DNA from: Alistipes sp. | Lineage (GTDB): Bacteria > Bacteroidota > Bacteroidia > Bacteroidales > Rikenellaceae | Direction of reading: 5' to 3' | DNA length: 41,560 nucleotides | Assembly: GCA_017647025.1 (NCBI GenBank) | Contig: JAGCLL010000104.1 | Coordinates: forward strand, 1-41,560 | Part shown: positions 17,469 to 27,153 of the stretch, one piece after another | Position numbering within the stretch: position 1 is the first letter of the stretch | Layout: the number at the start of each line of letters is the position of its first letter | The notes under the pieces: generated by a model | Databases searched by the model: none | What the model was told of the DNA's origin: nothing | The model's input: only the letters and a program-made list of their open reading frames with translations | Program-made: the position numbers and the translations under genes

Positions 17469-18998
17469 TTAGTAGCCCGCATTCTGTTTAACATTCGAGC
17501 CCGGAGCCTCAACCTCGTGACGAGGAATTGGCCATACGAACATATAGTCGTCGATGCTCTTCTCCAATGTGCTACCCTCAACTAACGAGTTTGTCTGCGG
17601 AGTACGCTTAAAGCCCTTACCCTCGTTGTACTCACTGCCCCAACGCTTCAAATCCTGCAAGCGGTGGCCCTCCATATACAACTCACGCACACGCTCATCG
17701 GCGATATTCTGCAACCAGTTCGCAGCAGTTACTGTCATTAGTCCCTTACCCGACTGGAAACGACTCTCACGCAACTTTGTCAAATCTTCCGACGCCTTCG
17801 AGTACTGTCCCTGACGGCAAAGTGCCTCGGCACGGATAAGATACTGCTCTGCCAAACGGAATGGCTTTGGCATAGACACCTCGTAGAGGTAGTAACTACT
17901 AATAAAACTCTGATTTCCAGCGTACTTCAAGAGCAACGGCCAAGCAAGTCCGTGCGGATGAGCAGTCTGCGCCATTGCAAAGTATGCGTTATAGCGAAGG
18001 TCGCTCGAATCGTAGAGATTCAACACCCACTGCGCTGGAACATAGTCTGGATAGTAGTTCACACCATCGGTATTTCGGCCCAAGAATGGCGAGCCGAGCA
18101 TACCTCCATACGACTCAGGAGTGAGGTAGATACGCCAAATAATCTCGTATCCATCATCATTTGTCCAGAGGTACTGGAAGTGGTTGCCATTTGCTATCGA
18201 CTGATTTACAGACGAGAGTGCAAAGTTTTTATTATCAATCAAACGAGTTGAATAATCAACTGCATCCTTCCAATTCTGCATATAGAGTGCTACACGAGCG
18301 TGCAACGCCTCTGCCTTAGCCTTTGTAGCGTAGATATTGCCATAAACATCGTTCTCGTTGTCGAGAATCTCCTCCGCCTTTGCCAAGTCCGACAACACAA
18401 ACTGATACGAGTCGTACAACGACGCACGCTCCGCCTTCTCTGGTTGCGAGTAGTGCTTACGCAACACTACACCCAACTGCGATTTTGCAGTTGCAGGGTT
18501 GTAGGCCTCGCAATACAACTTGATAAGTTCCGAATAGCACAACGCACGCACGGTATAAATCTCACCTGTAAGCACATCGAGTTCAGAGAGTTTTGCATCA
18601 TCCACAGTATTAGCCTTCACTGTATCCACATTTTCGAGGAAGAAGTTACAGTTCGAAATCACATTGTAGAGTCCTGCATAAACAGCCTCCGACTCCGAAG
18701 TGGTCGAACGAATCTGCCACAACCAGAACGAACCCAACTGGTTACTATATCCCTCAACCGCATAGACAAAGTCTGCCTGAACATCTGGCAAATAGGTGAG
18801 GTAGCCTGTATAGAGTGAAGAACTCTTCAACAAGGCGTAGATACCTGTGTTAATTTGCAAGGCGTCATCATAAGTCTTCATCGACTTCTCTGTCTGTATC
18901 GCCGAGCCTGGATACTTCTCCAAGCACGAGGTTGCTGCCACTGCAACAGCCACTGCCACGATACACACCTTTATATTATATATTATACTCTTCATCAT
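17469..18998 (-). CDS. SusD/RagB-family nutrient-binding lipoprotein
   Basis: A 509-residue lipoprotein (MMKSIIYNIKVCIVAVAVAVAATSC) of the SusD/RagB family. It forms a lid on the SusC barrel and hands substrates to it. N-terminal SusD signatures are LEKYPGS and YDDALQINTGIYALL; the TPR-like core includes ETTSESEAVYAGLYNVI and GEIYTVRALCYSELI; the C-terminus has FRLAEQYLIRAEALCRQGQYSKASEDL and ends VWPIPRHEVEAPGSNVKQNAGY. Length fits the family. It lies 5 nt after susC, so the pair is cotranscribed. SusD type cannot be matched to a given sugar or peptide from sequence alone. Confidence 0.95.
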   Translation of the reverse strand: MMKSIIYNIKVCIVAVAVAVAATSCLEKYPGSAIQTEKSMKTYDDALQINTGIYALLKSSSLYTGYLTYLPDVQADFVYAVEGYSNQLGSFWLWQIRSTTSESEAVYAGLYNVISNCNFFLENVDTVKANTVDDAKLSELDVLTGEIYTVRALCYSELIKLYCEAYNPATAKSQLGVVLRKHYSQPEKAERASLYDSYQFVLSDLAKAEEILDNENDVYGNIYATKAKAEALHARVALYMQNWKDAVDYSTRLIDNKNFALSSVNQSIANGNHFQYLWTNDDGYEIIWRIYLTPESYGGMLGSPFLGRNTDGVNYYPDYVPAQWVLNLYDSSDLRYNAYFAMAQTAHPHGLAWPLLLKYAGNQSFISSYYLYEVSMPKPFRLAEQYLIRAEALCRQGQYSKASEDLTKLRESRFQSGKGLMTVTAANWLQNIADERVRELYMEGHRLQDLKRWGSEYNEGKGFKRTPQTNSLVEGSTLEKSIDDYMFVWPIPRHEVEAPGSNVKQNAGY

Positions 18999-19003
18999 AG
19001 CCG

Positions 19004-21961
19004 TTAGAATGTTATATCAAGACCAAATGTATATTGACGAGCCATAGGATACTGCGCTGCATAGATGTTCGAAGTACCCTCTGGATCCAAGCCAGAGAAC
19101 TTGGTAAAGGTGAATGGGTTTTGAATCTGTGCATATAGACGCATACCCTGGAACACCTTACTCTTACGCATCCACTGCTGTGGGAATGAGTACGAAAGCA
19201 TCACATTCTTCAAGCGCAAGAAGGATGCATCCTCCAACAAGCGGCTATCGAACTCGGTGTAAACACCGTGACGAGGAATATCGGTAATATCACCCGGCTT
19301 CTTCCAGCGATCGAGCAAGCGAGCCGACTGGTTGTACGACATAAAGCGACCATTCGACTCATCGAAGTAGCGGTCGTTGTTAATCATCCAGCGGTCAGCA
19401 ACCCACGCAAACTGTGCGCTGAGCGAGAGTCCCTTCCACGACAAAGCAGTACCGAAACCACCCTGCCAAGGAGCAAAGTAACTCTTTCCTACGAGTACCT
19501 TATCCTCATCACGCATCTCGTTGGTCAATTTACCATCCGCAGTGTACCACAAAGCATCTCCATTTGCAGGGTTAACGCCCGCAAAGCGGTTGATGTAGAA
19601 CTCGCCAAGAGGATGACCTACAACGAGTTTTGTATTTGTATTTGCCATCTCGTACTCGGTTACGCCGTTATACAACTCTGTAATACGGTTGTGGTTGTAC
19701 GAGAAGTTTGCATTTACTGTCCACGAGAAATCCTTTACTTGGAGAAGTGTGCCCTGCAAGTTCACCTCGACACCCTTATTCACCATTGCACCAACATTAT
19801 CCCACTTGTAACCAAAGCCCGAAGTCGAGTATGGAAGTGGTACCTGCATCAACATATCGGTTGTACGCTTGTAGTACAACTCAACATCAACGGTCAAGCG
19901 ATGCCAGAAGCCGAAGTGCAATGCCAAGTTCGAAGTCCAAGGCTTCTCCCACGAGAGCGACTCATTACCAGGCTGCGCCAACGCCATACCTGCATCACCT
20001 CCGTAGTCCAAACCTCCTCCTACGAGAGCCAAGTGCTCGTAGTTAGGAATTGACGAGTTACCCGAAGTACCTGTCGAGAGCGAAACCTGAGCGTGAGTCA
20101 ACCAACGGCGTGCAGACTCCATAAAAGGCTCATCACGCAGACTCCACATAAAGCCCAACGACCAGAAGGCTGCCCAACGATTATTCTTACCAAAACGGGA
20201 AGAACCATCGGCACGCACTGCTGCCTCGAAGAAGTAGCGCTCGTCGTAGTTATACTCACCACGGCCAAAGAACGACAAGAAACCATAATCCGAGTCGGTA
20301 GTGTCGCTCCACGATGTTACTCGTGTAGCCGAGGAGATATTTGTCAACATATCGTTATTCTGTCCCTGAGCCAACAAACTGAACGCCTCGTAGTGGTAAG
20401 AGATACCCTCCTGACCAGCCAAGAAGTTAAAGTTGTGCTTATAACCCTTCGAGAAACGGTAGTTGATGGTATTCGTTACTGTAAGCGAGCCACCATCAGT
20501 CGACGAGCGTGAAGCCGAACCCTGTCCCTGATTTGGCAAGTAACTTGGATAGGACTGACCAAAACCAGTAGTGTGCGAGTAGTCAACCGCCAACTGCGAG
20601 CGCAAGGTCAAGCCCTGAATAGGTGTAGCCTCGGCATAGAATGTCGAGAGCAACTTGTACTTCTTGAAGTTTACAGGGTTATTCTTAATCCATTCGAGTG
20701 GATTCTCCTTGATACCCTTCCACGAGCCATCATTAACCGATGCCAACGAGCCATCAGCCTTGTATGGCGAGTAGTATGGCAACATAAAACGAGCCGCTGA
20801 GATTGGGGTAACCAAGGTATAACTTCTCTCCTCTGCCTGCTGTATCTGCTGATAGTTGAGCATTGTGTTTGTACCAATCTTCAGCCATCGTGCAGCCTTA
20901 CGATCCAAGTTTGCACGGAACGAGTAACGAGCAAAGCCCGATCCAAGCGCTGTACCCTGCTGGTTGTAGTAACCACCCGATACATAGTACGAAGTCTTAT
21001 CGTCAGCACCCGAAATCGAAATCTCGTAGTTCTGCAACAACGCAGCGTTATTGTAGACCTCATCGAGCCAACGGACATTGGTCTTGCGCAACAAGTCGTA
21101 GTCCTTGCCTTCGGTCAAACCAACCTCCTTCTCGTACTGAATACGCTCTGCGGTATTCATCAAATCCCAGTTATCACCCGCAATCTGCGAGAAACCGAGT
21201 TGCATACGATAGTCGATGCGTGGGCGGTCAGCCTTTGCACCTCGCTTGGTCGTAATAACGATAACACCATTCGCAGCACGAGCACCGTAGATTGAGGTCG
21301 AAGCCGCATCCTTCAATACCGACATCGACTCAATATCGGCAGGATTGATAGTGTTGAAGTCGCTACTCTCGATAGGCACACCGTCCAAGATATACAAAGG
21401 CGCTGTACCAGAGTTGATAGAGTTCACTCCTCGAATCATCAACTGCGCCGAAGCACTTGGCTCTCCCGATGGGGACATAACCGAAAGACCTGCAACCTGA
21501 CCCTGCAACGCTTGGTCGAAGGCAGCAGTTGGGGTGTCTGTAATGCTCTCCATCTCGACAGCGGCAACCGAACCTGCCACAGTACCCTTCTTACGAACAC
21601 CATAAGCGATTACAACGACATCGTCGATAGCCTCTGTATCGCTCTGCATCACAAGGTTATAGGTAACCTCCGACTTGCCAGCCGGCACTGTCCACTCTAC
21701 CGAGCGGTAGCCCAAATAAGTAAATGAAAGTTTTGTACCTGCCTCTGCCTTGATGGTGTAGGTTCCGTCAAGCATTGTCGTAACACCTTGCATCTTCTCG
21801 GTAACGACAGCAACTCCTATCAGTGGCAACTTATCCTCCGCCGAGGTTACAACACCACTCACCATTACGACAGAGCCACCCTGCGCAGACGCAGAGTTCG
21901 ACACCATCGCAAATGCGAGGAGTAGACAGGTTAGTAATGAATTAAAATGTCTCTTTAACAT
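19004..21961 (-). CDS. SusC/RagA-family TonB-linked outer-membrane transporter
   Basis: A 985-residue TonB-dependent importer. It has a signal peptide (residues 1-26, ending ASAQ), a CarboxypepD-regulatory-like beta-domain (about 30-110; VVTSAEDKLPLIGVAV...GYRSVEW), a TonB-box-like VVVIAYG segment, a plug (ALQGQVAGLSVMSPSGEPS, IRGVNSIN, PLYILDGVPI) and a C-terminal beta-barrel ending with Phe (YTFGLDITF). No STN domain is present, so no direct sigma/anti-sigma signalling is implied. ATG 21961 lies only 8 nt below a consensus -7 box. First gene of the SusC-SusD-DUF4984-BACON operon. The absence of adjacent glycosidases and the linked protease point to peptides as possible cargo (inference). 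Confidence 0.96.
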   Translation of the reverse strand: MLKRHFNSLLTCLLLAFAMVSNSASAQGGSVVMVSGVVTSAEDKLPLIGVAVVTEKMQGVTTMLDGTYTIKAEAGTKLSFTYLGYRSVEWTVPAGKSEVTYNLVMQSDTEAIDDVVVIAYGVRKKGTVAGSVAAVEMESITDTPTAAFDQALQGQVAGLSVMSPSGEPSASAQLMIRGVNSINSGTAPLYILDGVPIESSDFNTINPADIESMSVLKDAASTSIYGARAANGVIVITTKRGAKADRPRIDYRMQLGFSQIAGDNWDLMNTAERIQYEKEVGLTEGKDYDLLRKTNVRWLDEVYNNAALLQNYEISISGADDKTSYYVSGGYYNQQGTALGSGFARYSFRANLDRKAARWLKIGTNTMLNYQQIQQAEERSYTLVTPISAARFMLPYYSPYKADGSLASVNDGSWKGIKENPLEWIKNNPVNFKKYKLLSTFYAEATPIQGLTLRSQLAVDYSHTTGFGQSYPSYLPNQGQGSASRSSTDGGSLTVTNTINYRFSKGYKHNFNFLAGQEGISYHYEAFSLLAQGQNNDMLTNISSATRVTSWSDTTDSDYGFLSFFGRGEYNYDERYFFEAAVRADGSSRFGKNNRWAAFWSLGFMWSLRDEPFMESARRWLTHAQVSLSTGTSGNSSIPNYEHLALVGGGLDYGGDAGMALAQPGNESLSWEKPWTSNLALHFGFWHRLTVDVELYYKRTTDMLMQVPLPYSTSGFGYKWDNVGAMVNKGVEVNLQGTLLQVKDFSWTVNANFSYNHNRITELYNGVTEYEMANTNTKLVVGHPLGEFYINRFAGVNPANGDALWYTADGKLTNEMRDEDKVLVGKSYFAPWQGGFGTALSWKGLSLSAQFAWVADRWMINNDRYFDESNGRFMSYNQSARLLDRWKKPGDITDIPRHGVYTEFDSRLLEDASFLRLKNVMLSYSFPQQWMRKSKVFQGMRLYAQIQNPFTFTKFSGLDPEGTSNIYAAQYPMARQYTFGLDITF

Positions 21962-21969
21962 AGCGAGGG

Positions 21970-22001
21970 CAAAGGTACTATTTTACTATGTAAAAAGCAA
22001 C
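21970..22001 (-). promoter_or_regulatory. Promoter of the susC operon (GTTG-N20-TACCTTTG)
   Basis: On the minus strand TACCTTTG (21977-21970) is a perfect -7 match and GTTG (22001-21998) is a 3-of-4 match to TTTG with 20-bp spacing. The start codon at 21961 is 8 nt from the -7 box, so the mRNA would have nearly no leader. 22002-22120 contains nothing else that I can support. Confidence 0.65.
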
Positions 22002-22120
22002 AGCATTAATGAAATTTTTTTATTAATTCATTTAACATATTTATGCAATTATAGCATATTCTATTATGCAACCCCGCCCATACTAACACACAGCGCCATT
22101 TTTGCCATATAGATAAAAAC

Positions 22121-22152
22121 AGCAAGTCGAGCAAAAAAATGCTCGACTTGCT
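22121..22152 (-). terminator. Intrinsic terminator of typA
   Basis: A 12-bp perfect stem, AGCAAGTCGAGC at 22121-22132 with GCTCGACTTGCT at 22141-22152. On the minus strand it is followed by GTTTTTATC. It lies 22 nt past the typA stop. Confidence 0.85.
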
Positions 22153-22174
22153 TAATTTTTCGACTTTTAAGCGA

Positions 22175-23974
22175 CTATTTCGAAGCCCTCTTACGGTCTA
22201 CCTCGTTCAAAAGTATCTTGCGAAGACGCATAGATTTTGGAGTAACCTCAACATATTCATCCTCTTTGATATACTCCAAAGCCTCCTCCAACGAGAAGAT
22301 TTTTGGAGGCACAATAACCGCCTTATCATCAGAGCCCGAAGCACGCATATTAGTCAATTGCTTAGACTTGCAGACATTCACCGTAATGTCGTTGCTACGG
22401 GTATGCTCGCCGATAACCTGTCCCATATATACCTCCTCCATTGGAGAGATGAAGAAGCGACCTCTATCTTGCAGTTTATCAATCGAATAGGCATACGCCA
22501 TACCTGTTTCGGAAGCGATAATCGAGCCATTGGTACGCATATCAATATCGCCAACATAAGGCTCAAAAGCACGCAAGCGGTGCGACATAATCGCCTCGCC
22601 CGCAGTAGCAGTAAGCATATTCGAGCGCAAGCCGATAATTCCTCGTGAAGGAATATCGAACTCCAAGCGAGTACGACCATTCGACGACTCCATATTTGTA
22701 AGCGTACCCTTGCGACGAGTTGTCAACTCGATTACTGTACCTGCATACTCCTCTGGACAATCTACGGTCATCTCCTCGATAGGCTCACACTTTACACCAT
22801 CAATCTCCTTAATGATAACCTTCGGCTGTCCCACCTGCAACTCATAGCCCTCTCTACGCATAGTCTCCACCAATACCGAAAGGTGCAATACTCCACGACC
22901 AAACACGAGGAATGAATCGGCATTCTGACCCTGCTGAACACGAAGAGCCAAATTGCGCTCCAACTCGCTATCCAAGCGATCCTTCAAGTGGCGAGAAGTT
23001 ACAAACTTACCCTCACGACCAAAGAATAGCGAGTTGTTGATAGTGAACAACATAGACATCGTAGGCTCGTCAATCTTGATTGGTGGCAGTGGCTCTGGAT
23101 TTTCTGCGTCGCAGATTGTATCACCAATCTCAAAACCCTCAATTCCGACCAAGGCGCAAATCTCGCCGCACTCCACCTTATCGACCTTCTTCTTGCCGAG
23201 TCCATCAAAGACCATCAAGTCCTTGATTTTGGTCTTTATCATAGTCGTACCATCACGCTTTGCAAGGGTTACATTCTGACCATTTACAAGCGTACCACGA
23301 GTGAGTTTTCCCACAGCGATACGACCAATATAGGAGGAGTATTCGAGCGAAGTAACCAACAACTGCGGAGTACCCTCGGTGGTTGCTGGCTCTGGAATTT
23401 CGTCAATAATAGCATCGAGCAATGGCACAATGCTATCGGTCTTTTCGTTCCACTTATGCGACATCCAGCCCTGCTTAGCCGAGCCATAAATTGTCTTATA
23501 ATCAAGTTGTTCCTCGGTTGCATCGAGCGTAAACATCAAATCGAACACCTGCTCATTCACAACCTCTGGGCGGCAGTTTGGTTTATCCACCTTGTTGATT
23601 ACAACGATAGGCTTTTTGCCGAGCGAAAGCGCCTTCTGCAACACGAAGCGAGTCTGTGGCATAGTACCCTCGAAAGCATCGACCAAAAGTAGCACTCCGT
23701 CGCACATATTCAACACACGCTCCACCTCTCCACCAAAGTCGGCGTGACCTGGGGTGTCGATGATATTGATTTTGTAATCTTTGTAGACTACCGACACATT
23801 CTTCGAGAGAATGGTGATACCTCTCTCTCGCTCCAAGTCGTTATTATCAAGTACGAGGTCGCCCGTTTTCGACGGCTCACGAAGCAGATTTCCCGCCAAG
23901 ATCATCTTATCCACCAATGTGGTCTTTCCGTGATCCACATGGGCAATGATGGCGATATTGCGCAATTTTTGCAT
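22175..23974 (-). CDS. typA: Translational GTPase TypA/BipA
   Basis: A 599-residue ribosome-associated GTPase of the EF-G/LepA class, linked to stress adaptation and 50S assembly. The G domain shows IIAHVDHGKTTLVDKM (residues 7-22), an RERGITI G2 segment, DTPGHADFGGEV (G3) and NKVDKPNCRP (G4). The C-terminal TypA-specific part is present with EEYAGTVIELTTRRKG and the RGIIGLRS region. Length is normal for the family (about 600). It starts at ATG 23974, 33 nt below a -7 box, and is divergent from aroB. Confidence 0.97.
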   Translation of the reverse strand: MQKLRNIAIIAHVDHGKTTLVDKMILAGNLLREPSKTGDLVLDNNDLERERGITILSKNVSVVYKDYKINIIDTPGHADFGGEVERVLNMCDGVLLLVDAFEGTMPQTRFVLQKALSLGKKPIVVINKVDKPNCRPEVVNEQVFDLMFTLDATEEQLDYKTIYGSAKQGWMSHKWNEKTDSIVPLLDAIIDEIPEPATTEGTPQLLVTSLEYSSYIGRIAVGKLTRGTLVNGQNVTLAKRDGTTMIKTKIKDLMVFDGLGKKKVDKVECGEICALVGIEGFEIGDTICDAENPEPLPPIKIDEPTMSMLFTINNSLFFGREGKFVTSRHLKDRLDSELERNLALRVQQGQNADSFLVFGRGVLHLSVLVETMRREGYELQVGQPKVIIKEIDGVKCEPIEEMTVDCPEEYAGTVIELTTRRKGTLTNMESSNGRTRLEFDIPSRGIIGLRSNMLTATAGEAIMSHRLRAFEPYVGDIDMRTNGSIIASETGMAYAYSIDKLQDRGRFFISPMEEVYMGQVIGEHTRSNDITVNVCKSKQLTNMRASGSDDKAVIVPPKIFSLEEALEYIKEDEYVEVTPKSMRLRKILLNEVDRKRASK

Positions 23975-24006
23975 AATTTTTTCTCTGATTTTATCTAAAT
24001 AATGGG

Positions 24007-24014
24007 CAAAATTA
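24007..24014 (-). promoter_or_regulatory. -7 element of typA
   Basis: TAATTTTG on the minus strand matches TAnnTTTG, 33 nt upstream of the typA ATG. No clear -33 box at the expected spacing. Confidence 0.5.
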
Positions 24015-24036
24015 AGAATTTTTATCGAAAATTTGT

Positions 24037-24044
24037 TACTTTTG
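24037..24044 (+). promoter_or_regulatory. -7 element of aroB
   Basis: TACTTTTG matches TAnnTTTG, 21 nt upstream of the aroB ATG at 24066. The -33 region is weak. The typA and aroB -7 boxes lie about 22 bp apart on opposite strands, so the divergent promoters overlap and may compete. Confidence 0.5.
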
Positions 24045-24065
24045 CGTAACTAATATATATAATGT

Positions 24066-25088
24066 ATGGCAAAATCGATAGAAGTAACGAGCAATAGCAC
24101 TATCTATATGGGTAGTGTGGAGGTGTTGTTGCCACAACTTCTACCCAACCGCCGCACTATTGTCATATCCGATAGCAATATCGACCGCACCCACCACAAC
24201 CTCATTAACTCCTACGAGCATATACTCATAGGACAGGGCGAGCAGGCGAAGAGCCTCACCACATTGGAGGAGGTGTATCGTCGCCTTATAGAGATGGGAG
24301 CCGACCGCACCACATTCATTCTTGGCATTGGCGGTGGCATCGTTACCGATATTGCAGGATTTATCGCATCGACATATATGCGTGGTTTGGAGTTCGGTTT
24401 TGTCACCACCACCCTACTTGGAGCCGTAGATGCCTCGGTAGGCGGAAAGAACGGAGTTAATGTTGGTGGCTTCAAGAATATGGTTGGCACATTCTCGCAG
24501 CCAAAGTTTGTAATATGCGATGTCGCACTGCTGCACTCTCTGCCCGAAAGGGAGTTCCGTGCAGGTTTGGCAGAGGTTATCAAGACCGCTATTTTGGGCG
24601 ATAGCGAACTATTTGAGATATTGGAGCATACATCGTGTAAGGAGTTGCGCAAGAACGACAATCTGCTCGAAGAGATAATTCTTCGCTCGATGAAGGTTAA
24701 AGCCTCTGTCGTAGCCGAAGATGAGCGTGAAGGGGGGCGTCGTAGAGTGCTGAATCTCGGTCATACATTGGCTCACGCCATCGAGAAGTGCAGCCACGAC
24801 TACTCGCACGGCGAGGCTGTGGCAATAGGTCTACACCGCATTACACTCTCGGCATTGGAGCAAAAAACCATCTCGGAGAGCGAGGGTAAACGCATTCTAT
24901 CGCTCATTGAAAAGTATGGTTTCAAAACAGCCATCTCCACCGAGCGAAAGTTATTGTTGCGAGCCATAGAGGGCGACAAGAAGCGCAAGGGTAACTCGAT
25001 ACACATAATCCTACCAACCCACATAGGTGAGGTGGAGGATAGAGAGGTGCGCCTAAGCAACATAGGAGATATTTTCAAGACAATTTAA
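24066..25088 (+). CDS. aroB: 3-dehydroquinate synthase
   Basis: A 340-residue NAD- and zinc-dependent enzyme that converts DAHP to 3-dehydroquinate in the shikimate pathway. NAD-binding glycines are in GIGGGIVTDIAGFIAS; the conserved DASVGGKNGVN segment is present. Zinc ligands are expected in AEVIK (Glu), GHTLAHAIE (His) and YSHGEAVAIG (His). Length is normal. The start is ATG 24066. The DUF4954 gene follows at 15 nt, probably in the same transcript. Identity is secure. Confidence 0.96.
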   Translation: MAKSIEVTSNSTIYMGSVEVLLPQLLPNRRTIVISDSNIDRTHHNLINSYEHILIGQGEQAKSLTTLEEVYRRLIEMGADRTTFILGIGGGIVTDIAGFIASTYMRGLEFGFVTTTLLGAVDASVGGKNGVNVGGFKNMVGTFSQPKFVICDVALLHSLPEREFRAGLAEVIKTAILGDSELFEILEHTSCKELRKNDNLLEEIILRSMKVKASVVAEDEREGGRRRVLNLGHTLAHAIEKCSHDYSHGEAVAIGLHRITLSALEQKTISESEGKRILSLIEKYGFKTAISTERKLLLRAIEGDKKRKGNSIHIILPTHIGEVEDREVRLSNIGDIFKTI

Positions 25089-25103
25089 CTATTTACCTAA
25101 TAT

Positions 25104-27092
25104 ATGAATTACAGAGTTTTAACCCAAGCCGAAATTGAGACTTTACAGGCACAACAGTGTCGAGCAGAGGATTGGGCAACCATCAAAGTTCACCCCGATT
25201 TTTCTACTGACCACATTCACAATGTTCGCTTTTCGGGCAACATCACCCTCGGCTTTTTTGCCGAGTCATTCACGCGTATAGGAGGCATAAATATGCACTC
25301 AGGCATTCGCAATGCCGCACTCCACAATGTAGAGGTGGGCAACAACTGCCTGATTGAAAATATCAACAACTACATCGCAAACTACACCATAGGAGAGAAC
25401 TCCATTATTGAGAATTGCGACCTGATTGTCGTAGATGGCAAATCGAGTTTCGGTAATGGTGTCGAAGTGTCGGTATTGAACGAGACAGGAGGTCGTGAGG
25501 TGGTTATCACCGACAAACTCTCGGCACACACCGCCTATATTATGGCACTCTACCGCCACCGACCACAACTCACCAAGTGCTTGCGAGATATTGCTATAAG
25601 TTATAGCGAGGAGCACTCTTCCGAGATGGGTACAATTGGTGCAAATGTCGAAATTTCCAACTCTGGTATCATCAAAAATATCCGTATTGGCGATTACTGT
25701 CGTATTGATGGTGTAAACCACCTCACAAACGGAAGTTTGAATAGTTGCAAGGAGGCTCCAATCTATATCGGACACGGCGTTATCTGCAACGACTTTATTG
25801 TTTCGAGTGGTTCTACGATTGATAGTGGTGCAACATTGAGCCGTTGTTTCGTAGGTCAGGCCTGCACACTCGGCCATAACTACTCCGCTTCGGACTCACT
25901 CTTTTTCAGCAACTGTCAGGGCGAGAATGGTGAGGCTTGTGCAATTTTTGCAGGTCCTTACACCGTAACCCACCACAAATCGACACTCCTCATCGCAGGA
26001 ATGTTCTCGTTTATGAATGCCGGCTCTGGCTCTAATCAGAGCAACCATATGTATAAACTTGGCCCTATCCACCAAGGAACTTTGGAGCGAGGAGCAAAGA
26101 CTACATCCAACTCATACATCCTGTGGCCTTCTCGTGTGGGAGCATTCTCATTGGTTATGGGACGCCATGTCAGCAACTCCGACACTACCAACTTGCCATT
26201 CTCGTACCTTATCGAGCAGAACAACACTACACACCTTGTTCCAGGCGTAAACCTCCGCTCGGTAGGTACTATCCGTGATGTGCAGAAGTGGCCAAAGCGT
26301 GATCGCCGTACAGATCCAAACCGCCTCGACCTTATCAACTACAACCACCTCAGCCCTTACACCGTGCAGAAGATGTTGAAGGGTAAGGCGATACTCAAAG
26401 GTTTACAGCAGGCGAGTGGCGAGTTGTCGGACATATACTCGTTCCACAGCACCAAAATCAAGAACTCTTCCCTTCGCAAGGGCATAAAGTTCTACGATGT
26501 GGCTATCCACAAGTTTATGGGCAACTCTATCATCAATAGGTTGGAGAATTTGCAATTCACCTCTGACGAGGATATTCGCAAGCGCCTCCGCCCCGACACA
26601 GAGATTGGCGTTGGCGAGTGGGCGGACATCTCTGGTTTAATTGCTCCAAAGAGCGAAATCGAGCACTTAATAAATGCTATCGAGAGTGGCAAAACCACCC
26701 AACTATCAGAGATAAATAGAGCCTGGGAGCAGATGCACGCCAACTACTACACCTACGAGTGGACTTGGGTTTACAACAAAATCGAGGAGTTCTATGGCAT
26801 TGCACCAGAGAATCTTACAGCCAAGGATATAACCAAAATCGTAGAGCAGTGGCGAGATGCAGTAGTATGGCTCGATAAGATGATTTACGAGGATGCACGC
26901 AAGGAGTTCTCGTTGGCTTCACGCACTGGCTTTGGCGCAGATGGCTCACGCCAAGAGAAGGATAGCGACTTCGAGCAGGTGCGAGGCGACTTCGAGAGCA
27001 ATACTTTTGTATGCACAGTGCTCAAACACATCGAGGCCAAATCGGCACTCGGTCAGGAGTTGATTGACAGATTAGCGCATCTGACTAACTAG
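25104..27092 (+). CDS. DUF4954 left-handed beta-helix protein
   Basis: A 662-residue protein with DUF4954 features, known in Bacteroidetes. The first ~360 residues are rich in hexapeptide-type repeats of a left-handed beta-helix (NVEVGNNCLIENI, YTIGENSIIENCDLI, NIRIGDYCRIDGVNHL, ATLSRCFVGQACTLGH). The rest is alpha-rich (ELIDRLAHLTN at the C-terminus). This fold is shared with sugar acyltransferases and nucleotidyltransferases, but no clear catalytic motif marks a substrate. No signal peptide is seen, so it is cytoplasmic. It follows aroB at 15 nt and ends before a strong terminator. Function unknown. Confidence 0.82.
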   Translation: MNYRVLTQAEIETLQAQQCRAEDWATIKVHPDFSTDHIHNVRFSGNITLGFFAESFTRIGGINMHSGIRNAALHNVEVGNNCLIENINNYIANYTIGENSIIENCDLIVVDGKSSFGNGVEVSVLNETGGREVVITDKLSAHTAYIMALYRHRPQLTKCLRDIAISYSEEHSSEMGTIGANVEISNSGIIKNIRIGDYCRIDGVNHLTNGSLNSCKEAPIYIGHGVICNDFIVSSGSTIDSGATLSRCFVGQACTLGHNYSASDSLFFSNCQGENGEACAIFAGPYTVTHHKSTLLIAGMFSFMNAGSGSNQSNHMYKLGPIHQGTLERGAKTTSNSYILWPSRVGAFSLVMGRHVSNSDTTNLPFSYLIEQNNTTHLVPGVNLRSVGTIRDVQKWPKRDRRTDPNRLDLINYNHLSPYTVQKMLKGKAILKGLQQASGELSDIYSFHSTKIKNSSLRKGIKFYDVAIHKFMGNSIINRLENLQFTSDEDIRKRLRPDTEIGVGEWADISGLIAPKSEIEHLINAIESGKTTQLSEINRAWEQMHANYYTYEWTWVYNKIEEFYGIAPENLTAKDITKIVEQWRDAVVWLDKMIYEDARKEFSLASRTGFGADGSRQEKDSDFEQVRGDFESNTFVCTVLKHIEAKSALGQELIDRLAHLTN

Positions 27093-27106
27093 TACAGTTT
27101 GCAGAC

Positions 27107-27140
27107 AAAAACCGGGATGTTTGTTACATCCCGGTTTTTT
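27107..27140 (+). terminator. Strong intrinsic terminator after the DUF4954 gene
   Basis: A 14-bp perfect stem, AAAAACCGGGATGT at 27107-27120 with ACATCCCGGTTTTT at 27126-27139, 5-nt loop, then a T. It is the clearest terminator in the window and closes the aroB-DUF4954 operon. Confidence 0.93.
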
Positions 27141-27153
27141 GTTATATCTTACT

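Noticed and set aside
16641..17585. 314-codon open frame opposite the DUF4984 and SusD genes
   Set aside because: Overlaps two real genes antisense with no motif; a shadow.
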